This document shows positions 53,773 to 62,879 of a DNA stretch of 64,000 nucleotides, piece after piece. A program made the translations under genes and the position numbers. The notes under the pieces were generated by a model. The model saw only the letters and a program-made list of their open reading frames with translations, did not search any database and was not told where the DNA came from. Origin of the DNA: G965212025 sp965237985. Lineage in GTDB: Bacteria > Pseudomonadota > Gammaproteobacteria > Poriferisulfidales > Oxydemutatoraceae. The DNA is taken from positions 1,860,001 to 1,924,000 of the forward strand of contig OZ250161.1 in NCBI GenBank assembly GCA_965237985.1, read 5' to 3'. Within the stretch, counting starts at the first letter, position 1; every line of letters begins with the position of its first letter.

Positions 53773-55179
53773 TCAGGCCTTGCCTATCCTGGAAATGATT
53801 TTCGTGGAGGTACTGTCACGAGTCGATATCTGTTGCATGAGATTTACAAAGCCTCGGTCGATATTGTCAATCACCTCCTGTATTCGATCACGCGATTCCG
53901 AGTCCATGGCAATCAATTTGGTGATTTCAGCAAGATCTTCCTTTGACATTGCTCTTTCCAGACTAGCCTTGTAAGCGTAAGCGGTAGCTCCCGCCGCAAC
54001 ACCCGCCGAAGCCAACGCTATCGTGCCTTGGGCAGCGTTACCGGCACGCATGGCCACCATGCCAAGCCTGACGATGGAACTACCCTTATTCCTCCGTAAA
54101 GGACTTCTTACAAGAGTGCTTACTACTTTTCTAAACTTGCCGGAACCGGCAGCCTTCTCCGCCAATTTTTCAGCATTCTCGGAAACTACTTTTGTTGCAT
54201 TTTTGGTGGCAGCCCGTCCACTTTCCTCAACAGCCTCTTCTGTGGCTTCTTCCGCGACTTTCTCGGTTGTTCGTGCAGCTGTACCTGATGCTTCAATGCC
54301 AGACTCCGTGGCGTCCGCAGCCACTTCACCAGCAGTTTCTGTAGCCATTTCGCCAGCGGAACTGCCAGCCTCTGTCGCCACTTCAGTAGCACTGGCACCC
54401 ACTTCTACTGCATCTACAGCGCCCTCAGTAGCTGCTTCGGCAAGTGCCGGAGCAAGTGAAAGCCCCCCCGAGGCTACAGCCGCACCGAGATTGATTATGA
54501 GCATGAGTGCCATCAGTCCATAACTAACCCCCTCTTTTGCCTGGGGGCTTGCGTCCTTCATCAACTCGTCAATGGCACCGGACTGTTCAAGAATCATGAC
54601 GGTTGCCGTCGCAACGATTGCGACTACCAACGGGATGGCCGCAATGGGCGACACAAAAACGCCTATCAAGACAGCCGCCACAACACTCAAGGCGATACCA
54701 ACCCATCCGAAAATCTTGCCAATGGTTTTCAAGGTGTCTGAACTATGCTGCTGCGCCATTATTTGTTGTCTTTGTTCCATGCGCTTGATTTGCAGGTCTT
54801 TCTGTTTCTGACCACGGTACCTGATATCGTGTTCCGCGTGTTTTGCTTCCTCGTTGCCGATTTTTGATTGCAGTTTCATCAGCATCAGCTCGGCGGCCAT
54901 CGGGTCGGGCTGGTTGGCTGGAGCCATCAACAGTCCACCACCGCCCGTATCGAATGACAACCCGCCATTGCCAGCCTTTCTCGCAGAGGTTTTAGAGAGA
55001 GAGGGAAGTTTAGCAAGCGCTTTGTTGATCTGTGCGCGCCCTATCTGGCCTATCTGAATCCTGGCCTTTTTGCCTGTCGCCACAGACGCTTTGTTTCCTT
55101 TCTTATCTCTCTGTTCGAGCGGCACAGCCGTATAGCTCAAATTGGCGTTGTCCGTGCCGGTACCGATTTTGTCAGACAT
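53773..55179 (-). CDS. sctE: T3SS translocator, SseC/YopB/IpaB family (SctE)
   Basis: A 468-aa pore-forming translocator that would insert in the host membrane. It has an N-terminal coiled segment (QSKIGNEEAKHAEHD, KRMEQRQQIMAQQ), then the hallmark hydrophobic pair: KIFGWVGIALSVVAAVLIGVF with VATATVMILEQSGAIDELM and a second hydrophobic helix VSYGLMALMLIINLGAAVASG. A long Ala/Glu/Thr-rich region (TEAGSSAGEMATETAGEVA) and a basic end follow. The start at ATG 55179 is chosen because GGAGG is eight bases upstream; the longer frame at 55194 lacks this. It lies between the two TPR chaperone genes. There is no separate SctB (SseD/YopD) gene in the operon. Confidence 0.85.
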   Translation of the reverse strand: MSDKIGTGTDNANLSYTAVPLEQRDKKGNKASVATGKKARIQIGQIGRAQINKALAKLPSLSKTSARKAGNGGLSFDTGGGGLLMAPANQPDPMAAELMLMKLQSKIGNEEAKHAEHDIRYRGQKQKDLQIKRMEQRQQIMAQQHSSDTLKTIGKIFGWVGIALSVVAAVLIGVFVSPIAAIPLVVAIVATATVMILEQSGAIDELMKDASPQAKEGVSYGLMALMLIINLGAAVASGGLSLAPALAEAATEGAVDAVEVGASATEVATEAGSSAGEMATETAGEVAADATESGIEASGTAARTTEKVAEEATEEAVEESGRAATKNATKVVSENAEKLAEKAAGSGKFRKVVSTLVRSPLRRNKGSSIVRLGMVAMRAGNAAQGTIALASAGVAAGATAYAYKASLERAMSKEDLAEITKLIAMDSESRDRIQEVIDNIDRGFVNLMQQISTRDSTSTKIISRIGKA

Positions 55180-55240
55180 TACTGAATCCTCCATTTACCA
55201 CCCGGTTCCTTAAAAGTCGTCCAAGGGACATAACCCACGT

Positions 55241-55741
55241 TCATTGGTGGGTCCAGTTTTCCTGGAGTGCTTTTGCCCGCCTGTTCAATTTGCTCGCTGA
55301 TCCGGTTGCATTGATTACGTGATCCAGTTCGGTTTTTGCAACATCGGTGTTGCCAATACGCATATAGCACTCTGCAGTGTGCAGGCGTAATTCCGGGTCG
55401 TCTTCTTTCAGGCATGTTGTCGCATACTCGAAAGCGCAGATCGCCCCTTCATAGTCTTTCAACATCAGCGAACAGGCCCCGAGGCCCTTCCAATACCGCG
55501 GATCATTGTGATTAAACAGGCAAAGCAGACCAAATGTGCGCAAGGCTTCCTCGTACTTCTCTTGTTCGTAGTGTCCGTAGGCAAGGGAATAAACCGCTTC
55601 CAGAGCAGATGGATCTATTCCCACAGCCTTGCACAAAGATCCTTTGTCCTGGAATGCACCATCGGGCAAAGATTCAAGAGCTTCAATGGATTCCGCAATC
55701 TCCAAAAAGGGTTGACTACGAGCTTCAGGATTTTCGGACAT
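55241..55741 (-). CDS. SycD/LcrH-type TPR chaperone
   Basis: A 166-aa class II chaperone of T3SS translocators. The core pattern is intact: LEAVYSLAYGHYEQEKYEEAL, LLCLFNHNDPRYWKGLGACSLM (in part), DYEGAICAFEYATTCL and LRLHTAECYMRIGNTDVAKTEL, corresponding to three TPR repeats. The motif FNHNDPRYWKGLG is highly characteristic of SycD, SicA and IpgC. GGAGC precedes the ATG at 55741. It sits between the EspA/SseB-like gene (11 bp upstream) and the translocator gene (61 bp downstream), as sscA does between sseB and sseC. Confidence 0.92.
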   Translation of the reverse strand: MSENPEARSQPFLEIAESIEALESLPDGAFQDKGSLCKAVGIDPSALEAVYSLAYGHYEQEKYEEALRTFGLLCLFNHNDPRYWKGLGACSLMLKDYEGAICAFEYATTCLKEDDPELRLHTAECYMRIGNTDVAKTELDHVINATGSASKLNRRAKALQENWTHQ

Positions 55742-55752
55742 AAGAAAGCTCC

Positions 55753-56274
55753 TTACTTCAGGTTTCTGATCTCTTCCGACAGCGCCTCATTGTGTTTGCT
55801 TTCAATGTTGCTTGCCAGGTTCATCAACTGGTTGTTTTTGTTTACCAAGGCGTTAAGCCGCACCATGGCAAGCTGACTTATGTTGTTGGCATTATCAACA
55901 TAACCCTGCAGGCCCTCTTTGACACCATCCCATTGTTCGGAGGAGTAGGTATCGTTGCCATTGGGATTTGAGAATTTGATGTTGTGATCCTGCAGGAAGC
56001 TCTTCATGCCAGCGGGCATTTTGGTCGAACTTTTATTGGTGTTGGCCGATGTTTTCAGAGAAGTCATTTGCGCAAGATAGCCTTCCGCCTTCTGGAGGTT
56101 GGCGTACTGATTATTTGCACTTTTTACCCCCTGAGCAAGCTGGTTTGAGGTCAGCTTGGCTCCCAACAGAGCCAAGTTCTCAACCAGTTTGTTGTAAGTC
56201 ACCGTGTCACCTTGCTTATTGATCTGGAAAGTGTCTCCAGCAACTGCTTTTAGATAATTCGAATCAATGGTCAT
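55753..56274 (-). CDS. EspA/SseB-like T3SS filament or tip protein
   Basis: A 173-aa protein, probably secreted, forming the extracellular filament or needle tip on which the translocators assemble. Evidence is mainly the C-terminal coiled-coil build: LPxx-type helix PAGMKSFLQDHNIKFS, then GVKEGLQGYVDNANNISQL and LVNKNNQLMNLASNIESKHN, resembling the end of EspA and SseB (a helix, Gly-Asn turn, then a long terminal helix of heptads). The N-terminus has no signal peptide. GGAGAGACG precedes the start at 56274. The position directly upstream of a SycD gene and the translocator gene supports the call more strongly than sequence does. An IpaD-like tip protein is the alternative. Confidence 0.6.
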   Translation of the reverse strand: MTIDSNYLKAVAGDTFQINKQGDTVTYNKLVENLALLGAKLTSNQLAQGVKSANNQYANLQKAEGYLAQMTSLKTSANTNKSSTKMPAGMKSFLQDHNIKFSNPNGNDTYSSEQWDGVKEGLQGYVDNANNISQLAMVRLNALVNKNNQLMNLASNIESKHNEALSEEIRNLK

Positions 56275-56412
56275 AACGTCTCTCCTGTTTATTTACTTCC
56301 GACACCAAACCATGCGGGTGTTCCCGTGGTCCGTCGCGGCCCAAGGCCACACAAACCGTAAAGTTGTTTTGAAAAGCGGCAATATTTCTGCCAGACTTGT
56401 AATCAGCAAGAA

Positions 56413-56751
56413 TCAAATGTTGATACGCTTGCGTCTGGAGCGCTTCCCTCTGCGGTGAAGATCAGGAAACATTTGTTTCTGCAACCCGATCTCTTCCTCT
56501 ATTTCACGCTCTATGCGTTGCTCATATTCGTGTAGATTTTCCCGGTCGAGGTCGGAAACCGAATCACTGCTGATCAACCTGTCAAGATCCTCAAATGTGA
56601 CGCCTATGCTGGAAAAATAATTCTTGGTTTGTTCAAGTGAACTCTCAGCTCTACGAACCGAGTCCCTGAGTTCCAACAATACTCTCTGGACAGTCCCAAC
56701 AGATTTTCCTTGCACGTCCACATCCCCCCTGAACTCAAAGTTCAACAACAT
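56413..56751 (-). CDS. Small coiled-coil protein at head of translocator operon (SseA-like position)
   Basis: A 112-aa protein starting at ATG 56751 (the frame runs further up, but that part is unlike coding sequence). It is highly charged with two helical segments, VQRVLLELRDSVRRAESSLEQ and YEQRIEREIEEEIGLQKQM, quoted in part, and a basic tail HRRGKRSRRKRINI. In SPI-2 the first gene of this order, sseA, encodes a 108-aa coiled-coil chaperone for SseB; size, position and composition fit a similar role here. I see no convincing direct sequence match, so the function is inference. It is about 140 bp upstream of the EspA/SseB-like gene. Confidence 0.5.
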   Translation of the reverse strand: MLLNFEFRGDVDVQGKSVGTVQRVLLELRDSVRRAESSLEQTKNYFSSIGVTFEDLDRLISSDSVSDLDRENLHEYEQRIEREIEEEIGLQKQMFPDLHRRGKRSRRKRINI

Positions 56752-57379
56752 GCCAAACCTCACGCAGACCCCCACGCTTAGAACTCGTATTATCCCACAA
56801 CGGCATCGTGAAAACAAGCTGTCCAGTGTTTTTGTGCGGCTGACGTGGTCATGACTGTATTTCAGCTTCGTGCCCTCACTCGGCAAAAGCCCAAATCTTG
56901 TGAGCGGTCGATAAGCCGGTGGAAGGATATTCTGATCCATCGGCACCGCGGGTACCACAATGGAGAGATGAACGATGCCGCCGCAGCCGAACTGCTTTTT
57001 CCGTGATGGAGATACGGGAAAATCCGTCCAGAAACCGGGTGGCGCCGGGGGAACAGGCTGAGAACTGGCCTGGCGCGATGTAGAGTGCCGAAAAACCAGC
57101 GGCCGACCACTGTTGGCGACCATTTCCAAAAACTCAAACCAGAGTGAAAGCCCGAGAGGGTCGGATAAATTGGGACAGTGGGTTCAAGGTGTATTTTCAC
57201 TCTTTCGACAAAGGAAAAATACACCAGTGGAAAAACGATGCAACTTCTCGTCGGACTTCAAGTTTCGGGGACGATGGAAGCGGTGTGCGTTGACCAGACC
57301 ATTCCGGATGTCGTTGCCCAGACGTCAGGTGCATCTCACGCAGGCGCTGGTTGACCGTACCCTCGGGCTTATTCCCTCG
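56752..57379 (+). other. Stretch upstream of the translocator operon
   Basis: About 630 bp with no recognised gene; it should contain the promoter of the translocator operon, but I see no clear boxes. Confidence 0.35.
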
Positions 57380-58200
57380 CCACGTCCGGTTTCCAGATCA
57401 TCATGTCGGCTTCCCGGCAGCCAGTGGTTGGTGCCGAGCCAGTGAACGGTGTGGTTCTGGTTCGGCGCTTGTGTGTTTTCCATCTGAACGTGAAACCGGT
57501 GTCGCTGCAAACAAAAATCTCGGAACTTGTCGTTGAAATTCTTGGTGAAGGCATGCTGTGTCGGCTTGTCGCGTCGAAATAAATGGTGTTTTGGTCTGTT
57601 TTGCTGCGACCAGAAAGATATGGCGGTGCTGATGAATTCCGCCCCGTCAGACACGAGAATTTTGGGCAGGCCCCATCTTCAGGACCAGGCTTTGCAAAAA
57701 GCTCGTGGCTCGTTTGCTGCTTTTGGAAGCAGCGGCAATGGGCAACGTGCTCCGGGCGGAATCGGCAATGATCATCAGCATGCGCGGGACCGGCGACCGT
57801 TGCGCAGTCGGTTGGAAACAAAGTCCTTCGACCAACGTTGTTTCGGGGAATGACGATCGGCATGTGCACCCGTTTTTTGCGTGCCCGAGTCCGTCAGGAA
57901 CAATGCTCGCACACAGGTGGTCAGTACCCTTCCGGTTGGCGACCCCCTGATTCAGGAGTTGGTGAAGCATTCGCCAGCCTTTCAATGAGGATATTTGCCA
58001 AGCGAGGAATTTCAAGCGACTCTTGAAAGTTCGCCATTCTGGTCAGAAAATCTGGCAGCAGACAACAGGAGGAGCTGACCCGCTCGGCCGGAAAGGAGCG
58101 ACGCTCGCTCAGATATTGTGAGCGAGGCACGTACGTGTTGTACGGTCTGACGTCGCTTGGCAGGCCTTGCCATTTTTTTACCGGCACATCCGAAGGGTTG
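57380..58200 (-). pseudogene. Degenerate IS3-family orfB remnant
   Basis: On the minus strand three frames in turn resemble an IS3 OrfB: an N-terminal part (YLSERRSFPAERVSSS), then KGWRMLHQLLNQGVANRKGT, and finally SDGAEFISTAISFWSQQNRPKH with DKPTQHAFTKNFNDKFRDFCL, the end of the DDE domain including the Glu region. Changes of frame and stop codons show it is dead. The half present here (catalytic part) is the one missing in the remnant at 16.8 kb. Confidence 0.75.
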
Positions 58201-58566
58201 GCCCGGAATGGGTTCACCGAAAAGATCAATTTTTAGGCAAGCTGGATCTGAAGTATTTCAGAAGGAATAAGGCGGCGTGACCAAGCAACCGAAATACGCC
58301 TTTGGAAAGCTGCCAGGGACTGTCCAAAGAACCTGGGTCGCCTCAACCATGAACCCCGTGTGCGATGTTTTGATTCCTGTCGGAAGCAGACATTTTCACC
58401 TTCGAGAAAAGCGGACATCCCTATTCAGGTTTGACACCCCCTGTCATGCCTGTTGACAGCCAAGGCGGTAGTCAATAGCATCGCTGGGGTTCGCGTGCTT
58501 GGGGGTTGCGGGGGTGTTGCGGAGTGACTTTGGAGCCGGGCTGTTCGGAATCTTGGAGTGAAAAAT
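58201..58566 (+). other. Intergenic stretch; nothing recognised
   Basis: About 370 bp between the IS3 remnant and the homocysteine methyltransferase-like gene. A GGAG at 58555-58558 serves the start at 58567. Confidence 0.35.
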
Positions 58567-59610
58567 ATGGCTGGGCTGATTGAAAAGCTGGATAGGGACT
58601 TCGTTATTTGTGCGGAAGGCTACCTGTTTGAGATGGAACGCAGGGGGTACCTTCAGGCTGGAGCGTTCGTGCCTGAAGTGGTGCTGGATCACCCTGAAGC
58701 ACTGAAGCAACTGCACCGTGAATTCGTACGTGCCGGCACTGATGTTGTCCAGGCCTTCACTTATTACGGGCACCGGGAAAAATTGCGGACTATTGGCAAG
58801 GAAGAATTGCTTGAACCTCTGAACCGTTCTGCACTTGCGATTGCCAAAGATGTCGCGAAGGAATTTCCCGGTTTGGACTTGTTCATTGCCGGAAACATTT
58901 CAAACACCAATGTGTACGATCCTGGCGACAGGAGTTCATTTGGCCAATGTGAACGGATGTTTGCCGAGCAGGTAGAGTGGGCTGGTGAGGAAGGGGCTGA
59001 TTTCATCATCGCGGAGACCTTGTATTGGCTTGGTGAAGCCAAACTTGCCCTGGCGGCCATCAAGCGCGCCGATATGATTGCGGTTGTCAATCTGGCTATC
59101 CCGGCCGGAGGCAAGACTTTTGACGGATATCTTCCGGAAGAGGCAGCTAAAGTGCTTTCAGAGCAAGGTGCGGACGTAGTGGGCTTGAACTGTTTCAGAG
59201 GGCCGGCGACGACATTGAACCTCCTGAAGAAAATCAGGGGTGCAGTCAGCTGCCATGTTTCCGGGTTGCCCATTCCCTATCGCACGACAGAAGAACATCC
59301 GACTTTTTTCAGCATTCCCGATCCGGCATGTGATTGCCTCCCTGAGGGGCGGACTTTTCCCTTGGCCCTGGAACCTTTTAGTTGTAATCGTTATGAAATG
59401 AGCCAATTTGCCGAAGAGTGTGTCGCGAATGACATAAAATTTGTGGGGGTTTGTTGCGGGGCGGCACCACATCACATCAGAGAAATAGCGATTGCTTTGG
59501 GCAGAAATCCAGAGTCCAAGAGATATTACGCGGATATGACCAAGCACTTCGTGTTCGGTTCCGGTCCTTCGTTTAGAAAAATCAATACGGAATTACGTGA
59601 GAAGTTTTGA
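58567..59610 (+). CDS. Homocysteine S-methyltransferase family protein (BHMT-like)
   Basis: A 347-aa zinc enzyme of the Pfam S-methyl_trans family, most like betaine-homocysteine methyltransferase. The zinc ligands are in DVVGLNCFRG (first Cys) and FVGVCCGAAPHHIREIA (Cys pair). DVVQAFTYYGHREKL and IAETLYWLGEAKLA belong to the substrate barrel. The methyl donor may be glycine betaine, S-methylmethionine or another compound; the sequence alone does not settle it. The start at ATG 58567 has GGAG nine bases upstream; a GTG at 58558 is less likely. It lies 234 bp ahead of leuA and is probably separately expressed. Confidence 0.88.
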   Translation: MAGLIEKLDRDFVICAEGYLFEMERRGYLQAGAFVPEVVLDHPEALKQLHREFVRAGTDVVQAFTYYGHREKLRTIGKEELLEPLNRSALAIAKDVAKEFPGLDLFIAGNISNTNVYDPGDRSSFGQCERMFAEQVEWAGEEGADFIIAETLYWLGEAKLALAAIKRADMIAVVNLAIPAGGKTFDGYLPEEAAKVLSEQGADVVGLNCFRGPATTLNLLKKIRGAVSCHVSGLPIPYRTTEEHPTFFSIPDPACDCLPEGRTFPLALEPFSCNRYEMSQFAEECVANDIKFVGVCCGAAPHHIREIAIALGRNPESKRYYADMTKHFVFGSGPSFRKINTELREKF

Positions 59611-59844
59611 ACATGGTTCCTCGGAGAGTTGTCTGCCCGCTTTGGGGCCGGGCAGAAAATTTGTGTACGTTGCGGGGCAGCGGGATACCCTGAGCTTTCG
59701 ACTGCCGCGCTAAGCGGCTGTTTATTCCTTCCACGGTCGGCGGACCGTAATTTACGCGATATTGTGTGGTGTGGCAGTGTTCATCGGAGGTTGGTGGTCA
59801 GTCGCAACGTTTTTCGGTTGACGTGTTTGTAGGGAATGTGAGTT

Positions 59845-61395
59845 ATGAATAAACAGGAACGACTTGTCATTTTTGATACGACTTTACGTGATGGTGAGCA
59901 AAGCCCTGGCGCTTCCATGATCAAGGCTGAGAAACTCAGAATTGCAAAAGCGCTTGAGCGCCTGCAGGTTGATGTAATCGAGGCCGGTTTTCCAGTGGCC
60001 AGCGCTGATGACTTTGCCGCGGTGCAGGAAATTGCGAAGTGCATTAAAACATCTACGGTTTGTGCGCTTTCGCGCGCGGTTGAGCGCGACATCAGGAGTG
60101 CTGCTGAGGCGCTGCGAGGAGGCGAGCGAACGCGTATTCACACTTTCATAGCAACTTCCCCCATCCACATGCAGGCCAAACTGAAGATGACGCCGGATCA
60201 AGTGTTTGAGCGCGCTGTTTCCGCGGTGCGGCTGGCCAGAAACTTTAGCGATGACGTGGAGTTTTCGGCGGAAGACGCGGGGCGTTCGGAGATTGATTTT
60301 TTGTGCCGGGTCATATCAGCGGTTATTGATGCCGGCGCCACGACTATCAATATTCCGGACACGGTGGGGTACAGCGTTCCCGAACAGTTTGGGGTGCTGA
60401 TAAACGAGCTTCTTACCCGCATCCCGAATTCCGACCGGGTCGTGTTTTCGGCGCACTGCCATAACGACCTGGGCTTGGCGGTGGCGAATTCGCTCGCTGC
60501 GGTGAGCAATGGGGCTCGTCAGGTAGAGTGCACGGTCAACGGGCTGGGAGAAAGGGCTGGCAATGCTTCCCTCGAGGAGATTGTCATGGCATTGCACACA
60601 CGCGCTGACGTTTTCGGTCTCACTACCGGTATTGACACCAAGCGCATTGTTCCAACTTCACGTCTGGTGTCGAATATTACCGGCTTCCCGGTGCAGCCAA
60701 ATAAAGCGATCGTGGGAGCAAATGCTTTTGCGCATGAGTCGGGCATACACCAGGACGGGGTTTTGAAGAGAAGGGAGACCTACGAAATTATGCGTGCGCA
60801 GGACGTTGGCTGGAAAGAAAATCGCATAGTGCTCGGCAAACATTCGGGCCGCAATGCTTTGCGTACGTGCCTGCGTGACATTGGAGTGAATTTTGAAGAC
60901 GAAGCACAGTTTGCTGAAATTTTTGCTCGTTTCAAGGCTCTTGCGGACCGCAAACACGATATTTATGACGTGGATCTTCACGCACTGGTCAGTGAAATCG
61001 GCTTTGAACAAAGTTTTGAGCGTTACCGGCTTGTTGCCTTGAAAGTGACCTCACAAACTGGTGTAACGCCCAAGGCTATTGTTAAATTGAAAATGGAAGA
61101 CCGCGAACTCGAAGCGGTATCGCTTGGCAGTGGGCCGGTCGATGCAACTTTCAAAGCCATTGAATCGCTGGTGGACAGCGGTAGTGAGTTGCTGCTTTAT
61201 TCGGTAAACAACATTACGACAGGCACGGATTCACAAGGAGAAGTCACGGTGCGTCTTTCACGGGGCAGTAGAATTGTGAACGGACTTGGCTCGGATACGG
61301 ATATCGTGATTGCTTCAGCGCGAGCTTATGTGAATGCTCTGAACAAGTTGGAAAACAAGGTTTCTGGTTTCGCTTTGTGCGCGGAAAATATTTGA
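59845..61395 (+). CDS. leuA: 2-isopropylmalate synthase
   Basis: LeuA condenses acetyl-CoA with 2-oxoisovalerate, the first step of leucine synthesis. The 516-aa protein has FDTTLRDGEQSPGASM, SAEDAGRSEIDFLCRV, IPDTVGYSVPEQFG, the metal-binding HCHNDLGLAVANSLAAV, GLGERAGNASLEEIVM and ESGIHQDGVLKRRETYEIM; each is given as a short piece. The C-terminal regulatory domain, which binds leucine, is present (DVDLHALVSEIGFEQ and DTDIVIASARAYVNALNKL). It starts at ATG 59845. The neighbouring CitG-like gene starts only 21 bp after its stop, so read-through transcription is likely. Confidence 0.97.
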   Translation: MNKQERLVIFDTTLRDGEQSPGASMIKAEKLRIAKALERLQVDVIEAGFPVASADDFAAVQEIAKCIKTSTVCALSRAVERDIRSAAEALRGGERTRIHTFIATSPIHMQAKLKMTPDQVFERAVSAVRLARNFSDDVEFSAEDAGRSEIDFLCRVISAVIDAGATTINIPDTVGYSVPEQFGVLINELLTRIPNSDRVVFSAHCHNDLGLAVANSLAAVSNGARQVECTVNGLGERAGNASLEEIVMALHTRADVFGLTTGIDTKRIVPTSRLVSNITGFPVQPNKAIVGANAFAHESGIHQDGVLKRRETYEIMRAQDVGWKENRIVLGKHSGRNALRTCLRDIGVNFEDEAQFAEIFARFKALADRKHDIYDVDLHALVSEIGFEQSFERYRLVALKVTSQTGVTPKAIVKLKMEDRELEAVSLGSGPVDATFKAIESLVDSGSELLLYSVNNITTGTDSQGEVTVRLSRGSRIVNGLGSDTDIVIASARAYVNALNKLENKVSGFALCAENI

Positions 61396-61416
61396 CGGAG
61401 CCATGCGCACGCGCTG

Positions 61417-62322
61417 TTGCCGATAGTAGTGGACGGTGACGCCACACCTGACGCTTTGTCGCAGGCAACTGTGCGTGACTGCTTTCTCAAGGCCTGCGCA
61501 CTTGACGTAGAAGTGCTCAAGCCTGGTAACGTCAGTGTTGACAATGCCGGGCATGGCATGGTTGCCGCTGATTTCAAACTGGCGGCAGAGACATGTTCGG
61601 ATTGCGTGTGTGCTCTCGACATGACACTGGGAGAAAGGATACTTGCGGCCATTCAGGCCACCCGAAGCGTGGTCGACAAAAATGTCAATCTGGGCATCGT
61701 TCTGATTTGCGCGCCCTTGGCACAGGCCGCTTTGTCTTGTCCACGGGGTCAATCACTCAGGCAATCGCTTGCCACCGTTTTGGATCGGACGACAGTGCGC
61801 GACGCGGAACTGGTCTACGAGGCAATCAGGCTGGCGGAGCCAGGGGGGATGGGGAGCGTTGCTTCCCAGGATCTTACGGAGGTTCCCACTGTCAATCTGG
61901 TTGAAGCCATGAGGCTTTCCCGGCACCATGACCGCATTGCCGGACAGTACGCAAACGGTTACCTGGAGGTCTTTGATGTGGTCATTCCCGCCTTGCTTGA
62001 ATTTCATTCCCGATGGGGCTACCATCAACTTGCTTTGACGTGTGCCTTCTTGGAAGTGCTCGCAAAGCTTACCGACACTCATATCGCTAGAAAGCACGGG
62101 AAGGTGGTTGCGATGGAAGTCGGTGGGCGTGCAACGTCTGTTCTTGCTCGATTGCGCCAACGTGAGTTGCGTGATGGGGACGTAGAGCTTCTTTTTGATC
62201 TGGACGCTTCATTCAAGCAGTGCGGAATCAATCCTGGAACGACGGCGGACTTGTTGCTTGCGGGAGTGTTTGTTACGGGCATCGGTTTTTGCGCAGGGTA
62301 CCAGTGGGGTATCGCGTATTGA
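61417..62322 (+). CDS. CitG-like triphosphoribosyl-dephospho-CoA synthase family protein (methylotrophy type)
   Basis: A 301-aa protein with the CitG/MdcB pattern VEVLKPGNVSVDNAGHGMVAADF, of which LKPGNVS is the diagnostic piece, then AIQATRSVVDKNVNLGIVLICAPLAQAAL and helical C-terminal blocks. In methylotrophs a CitG homologue accompanies H4MPT genes and is thought to transfer a phosphoribosyl-type group during cofactor or methanofuran-analogue synthesis; the reaction is not established to my knowledge. No citrate lyase or malonate decarboxylase genes are nearby, which argues against the classical role. The start is TTG 61417 or GTG 61429. fae follows 35 bp downstream. Confidence 0.85.
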   Translation: MPIVVDGDATPDALSQATVRDCFLKACALDVEVLKPGNVSVDNAGHGMVAADFKLAAETCSDCVCALDMTLGERILAAIQATRSVVDKNVNLGIVLICAPLAQAALSCPRGQSLRQSLATVLDRTTVRDAELVYEAIRLAEPGGMGSVASQDLTEVPTVNLVEAMRLSRHHDRIAGQYANGYLEVFDVVIPALLEFHSRWGYHQLALTCAFLEVLAKLTDTHIARKHGKVVAMEVGGRATSVLARLRQRELRDGDVELLFDLDASFKQCGINPGTTADLLLAGVFVTGIGFCAGYQWGIAY

Positions 62323-62357
62323 GGCTGGTGTCTGCTTGAAAAAATGAGGAATTGCCA

Positions 62358-62879
62358 ATGACACAACGTGTGATGGTCGGAGAAGCCCTGGTAAACGACG
62401 CGGATCCGTCGGGAACAATGGCGGAAGTAGCCCATGTAGACCTGCTGATTGGTGGCAGGGGTTCAGCTGTTGAATCAGCTTTTTGCAGCGGTCTGGTAAA
62501 CAACAAGGATGGATTTACGTCGCTTTTGGCGGTGATAGCTCCCAATTTGCCTTGTAAGCCGAATACCATGCTGTTCAACAAAGTGACCATCAAGGGAGCG
62601 AGCCAGGCTCTGCAAATGTTCGGCCCCGCCCAAGTCGCGGTTGCCAAAGCAGTTCAGGACAGTGTGGCCGAAGGGATTATCCCCATGGATCAGGCGGATG
62701 ACCTCTTCATTTGCGTTGGTGTTTTTATTCACTGGGAAGCGAAGGATAACGCGGCAATTTATGAAAACAACTACAAAGCAACGAAAGCTTCGATTGAACA
62801 TGCTCTGAAAGGTGAACCATCGGCTGCCACAGCGACGGCCGAAAGAGATCAGCACGAGCATCCCTTCAAAGGCTTCTAG
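62358..62879 (+). CDS. fae: Formaldehyde-activating enzyme
   Basis: Fae speeds the condensation of formaldehyde with H4MPT to methylene-H4MPT, the entry point of the pathway. The 173-aa protein has VGEALVNDADPSGTMAEVAHVDLLIGGRGS with the catalytic His of AHVDL, FCSGLVNNKDGFTSLLAVIAPNLPCKPNT, MLFNKVTIKGASQALQMFGPAQ, and FIHWEAKDN (motifs given in short pieces). The length is that of classical Fae, without fusion to Hps. ATG 62358 is preceded by GAGGA at 62346-62350. Its TAG stop shares four bases (CTAG) with the stop of the HisA-like gene on the other strand. A short inserted DPSGTM replaces a gap of methylobacterial Fae. Confidence 0.97.
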   Translation: MTQRVMVGEALVNDADPSGTMAEVAHVDLLIGGRGSAVESAFCSGLVNNKDGFTSLLAVIAPNLPCKPNTMLFNKVTIKGASQALQMFGPAQVAVAKAVQDSVAEGIIPMDQADDLFICVGVFIHWEAKDNAAIYENNYKATKASIEHALKGEPSAATATAERDQHEHPFKGF

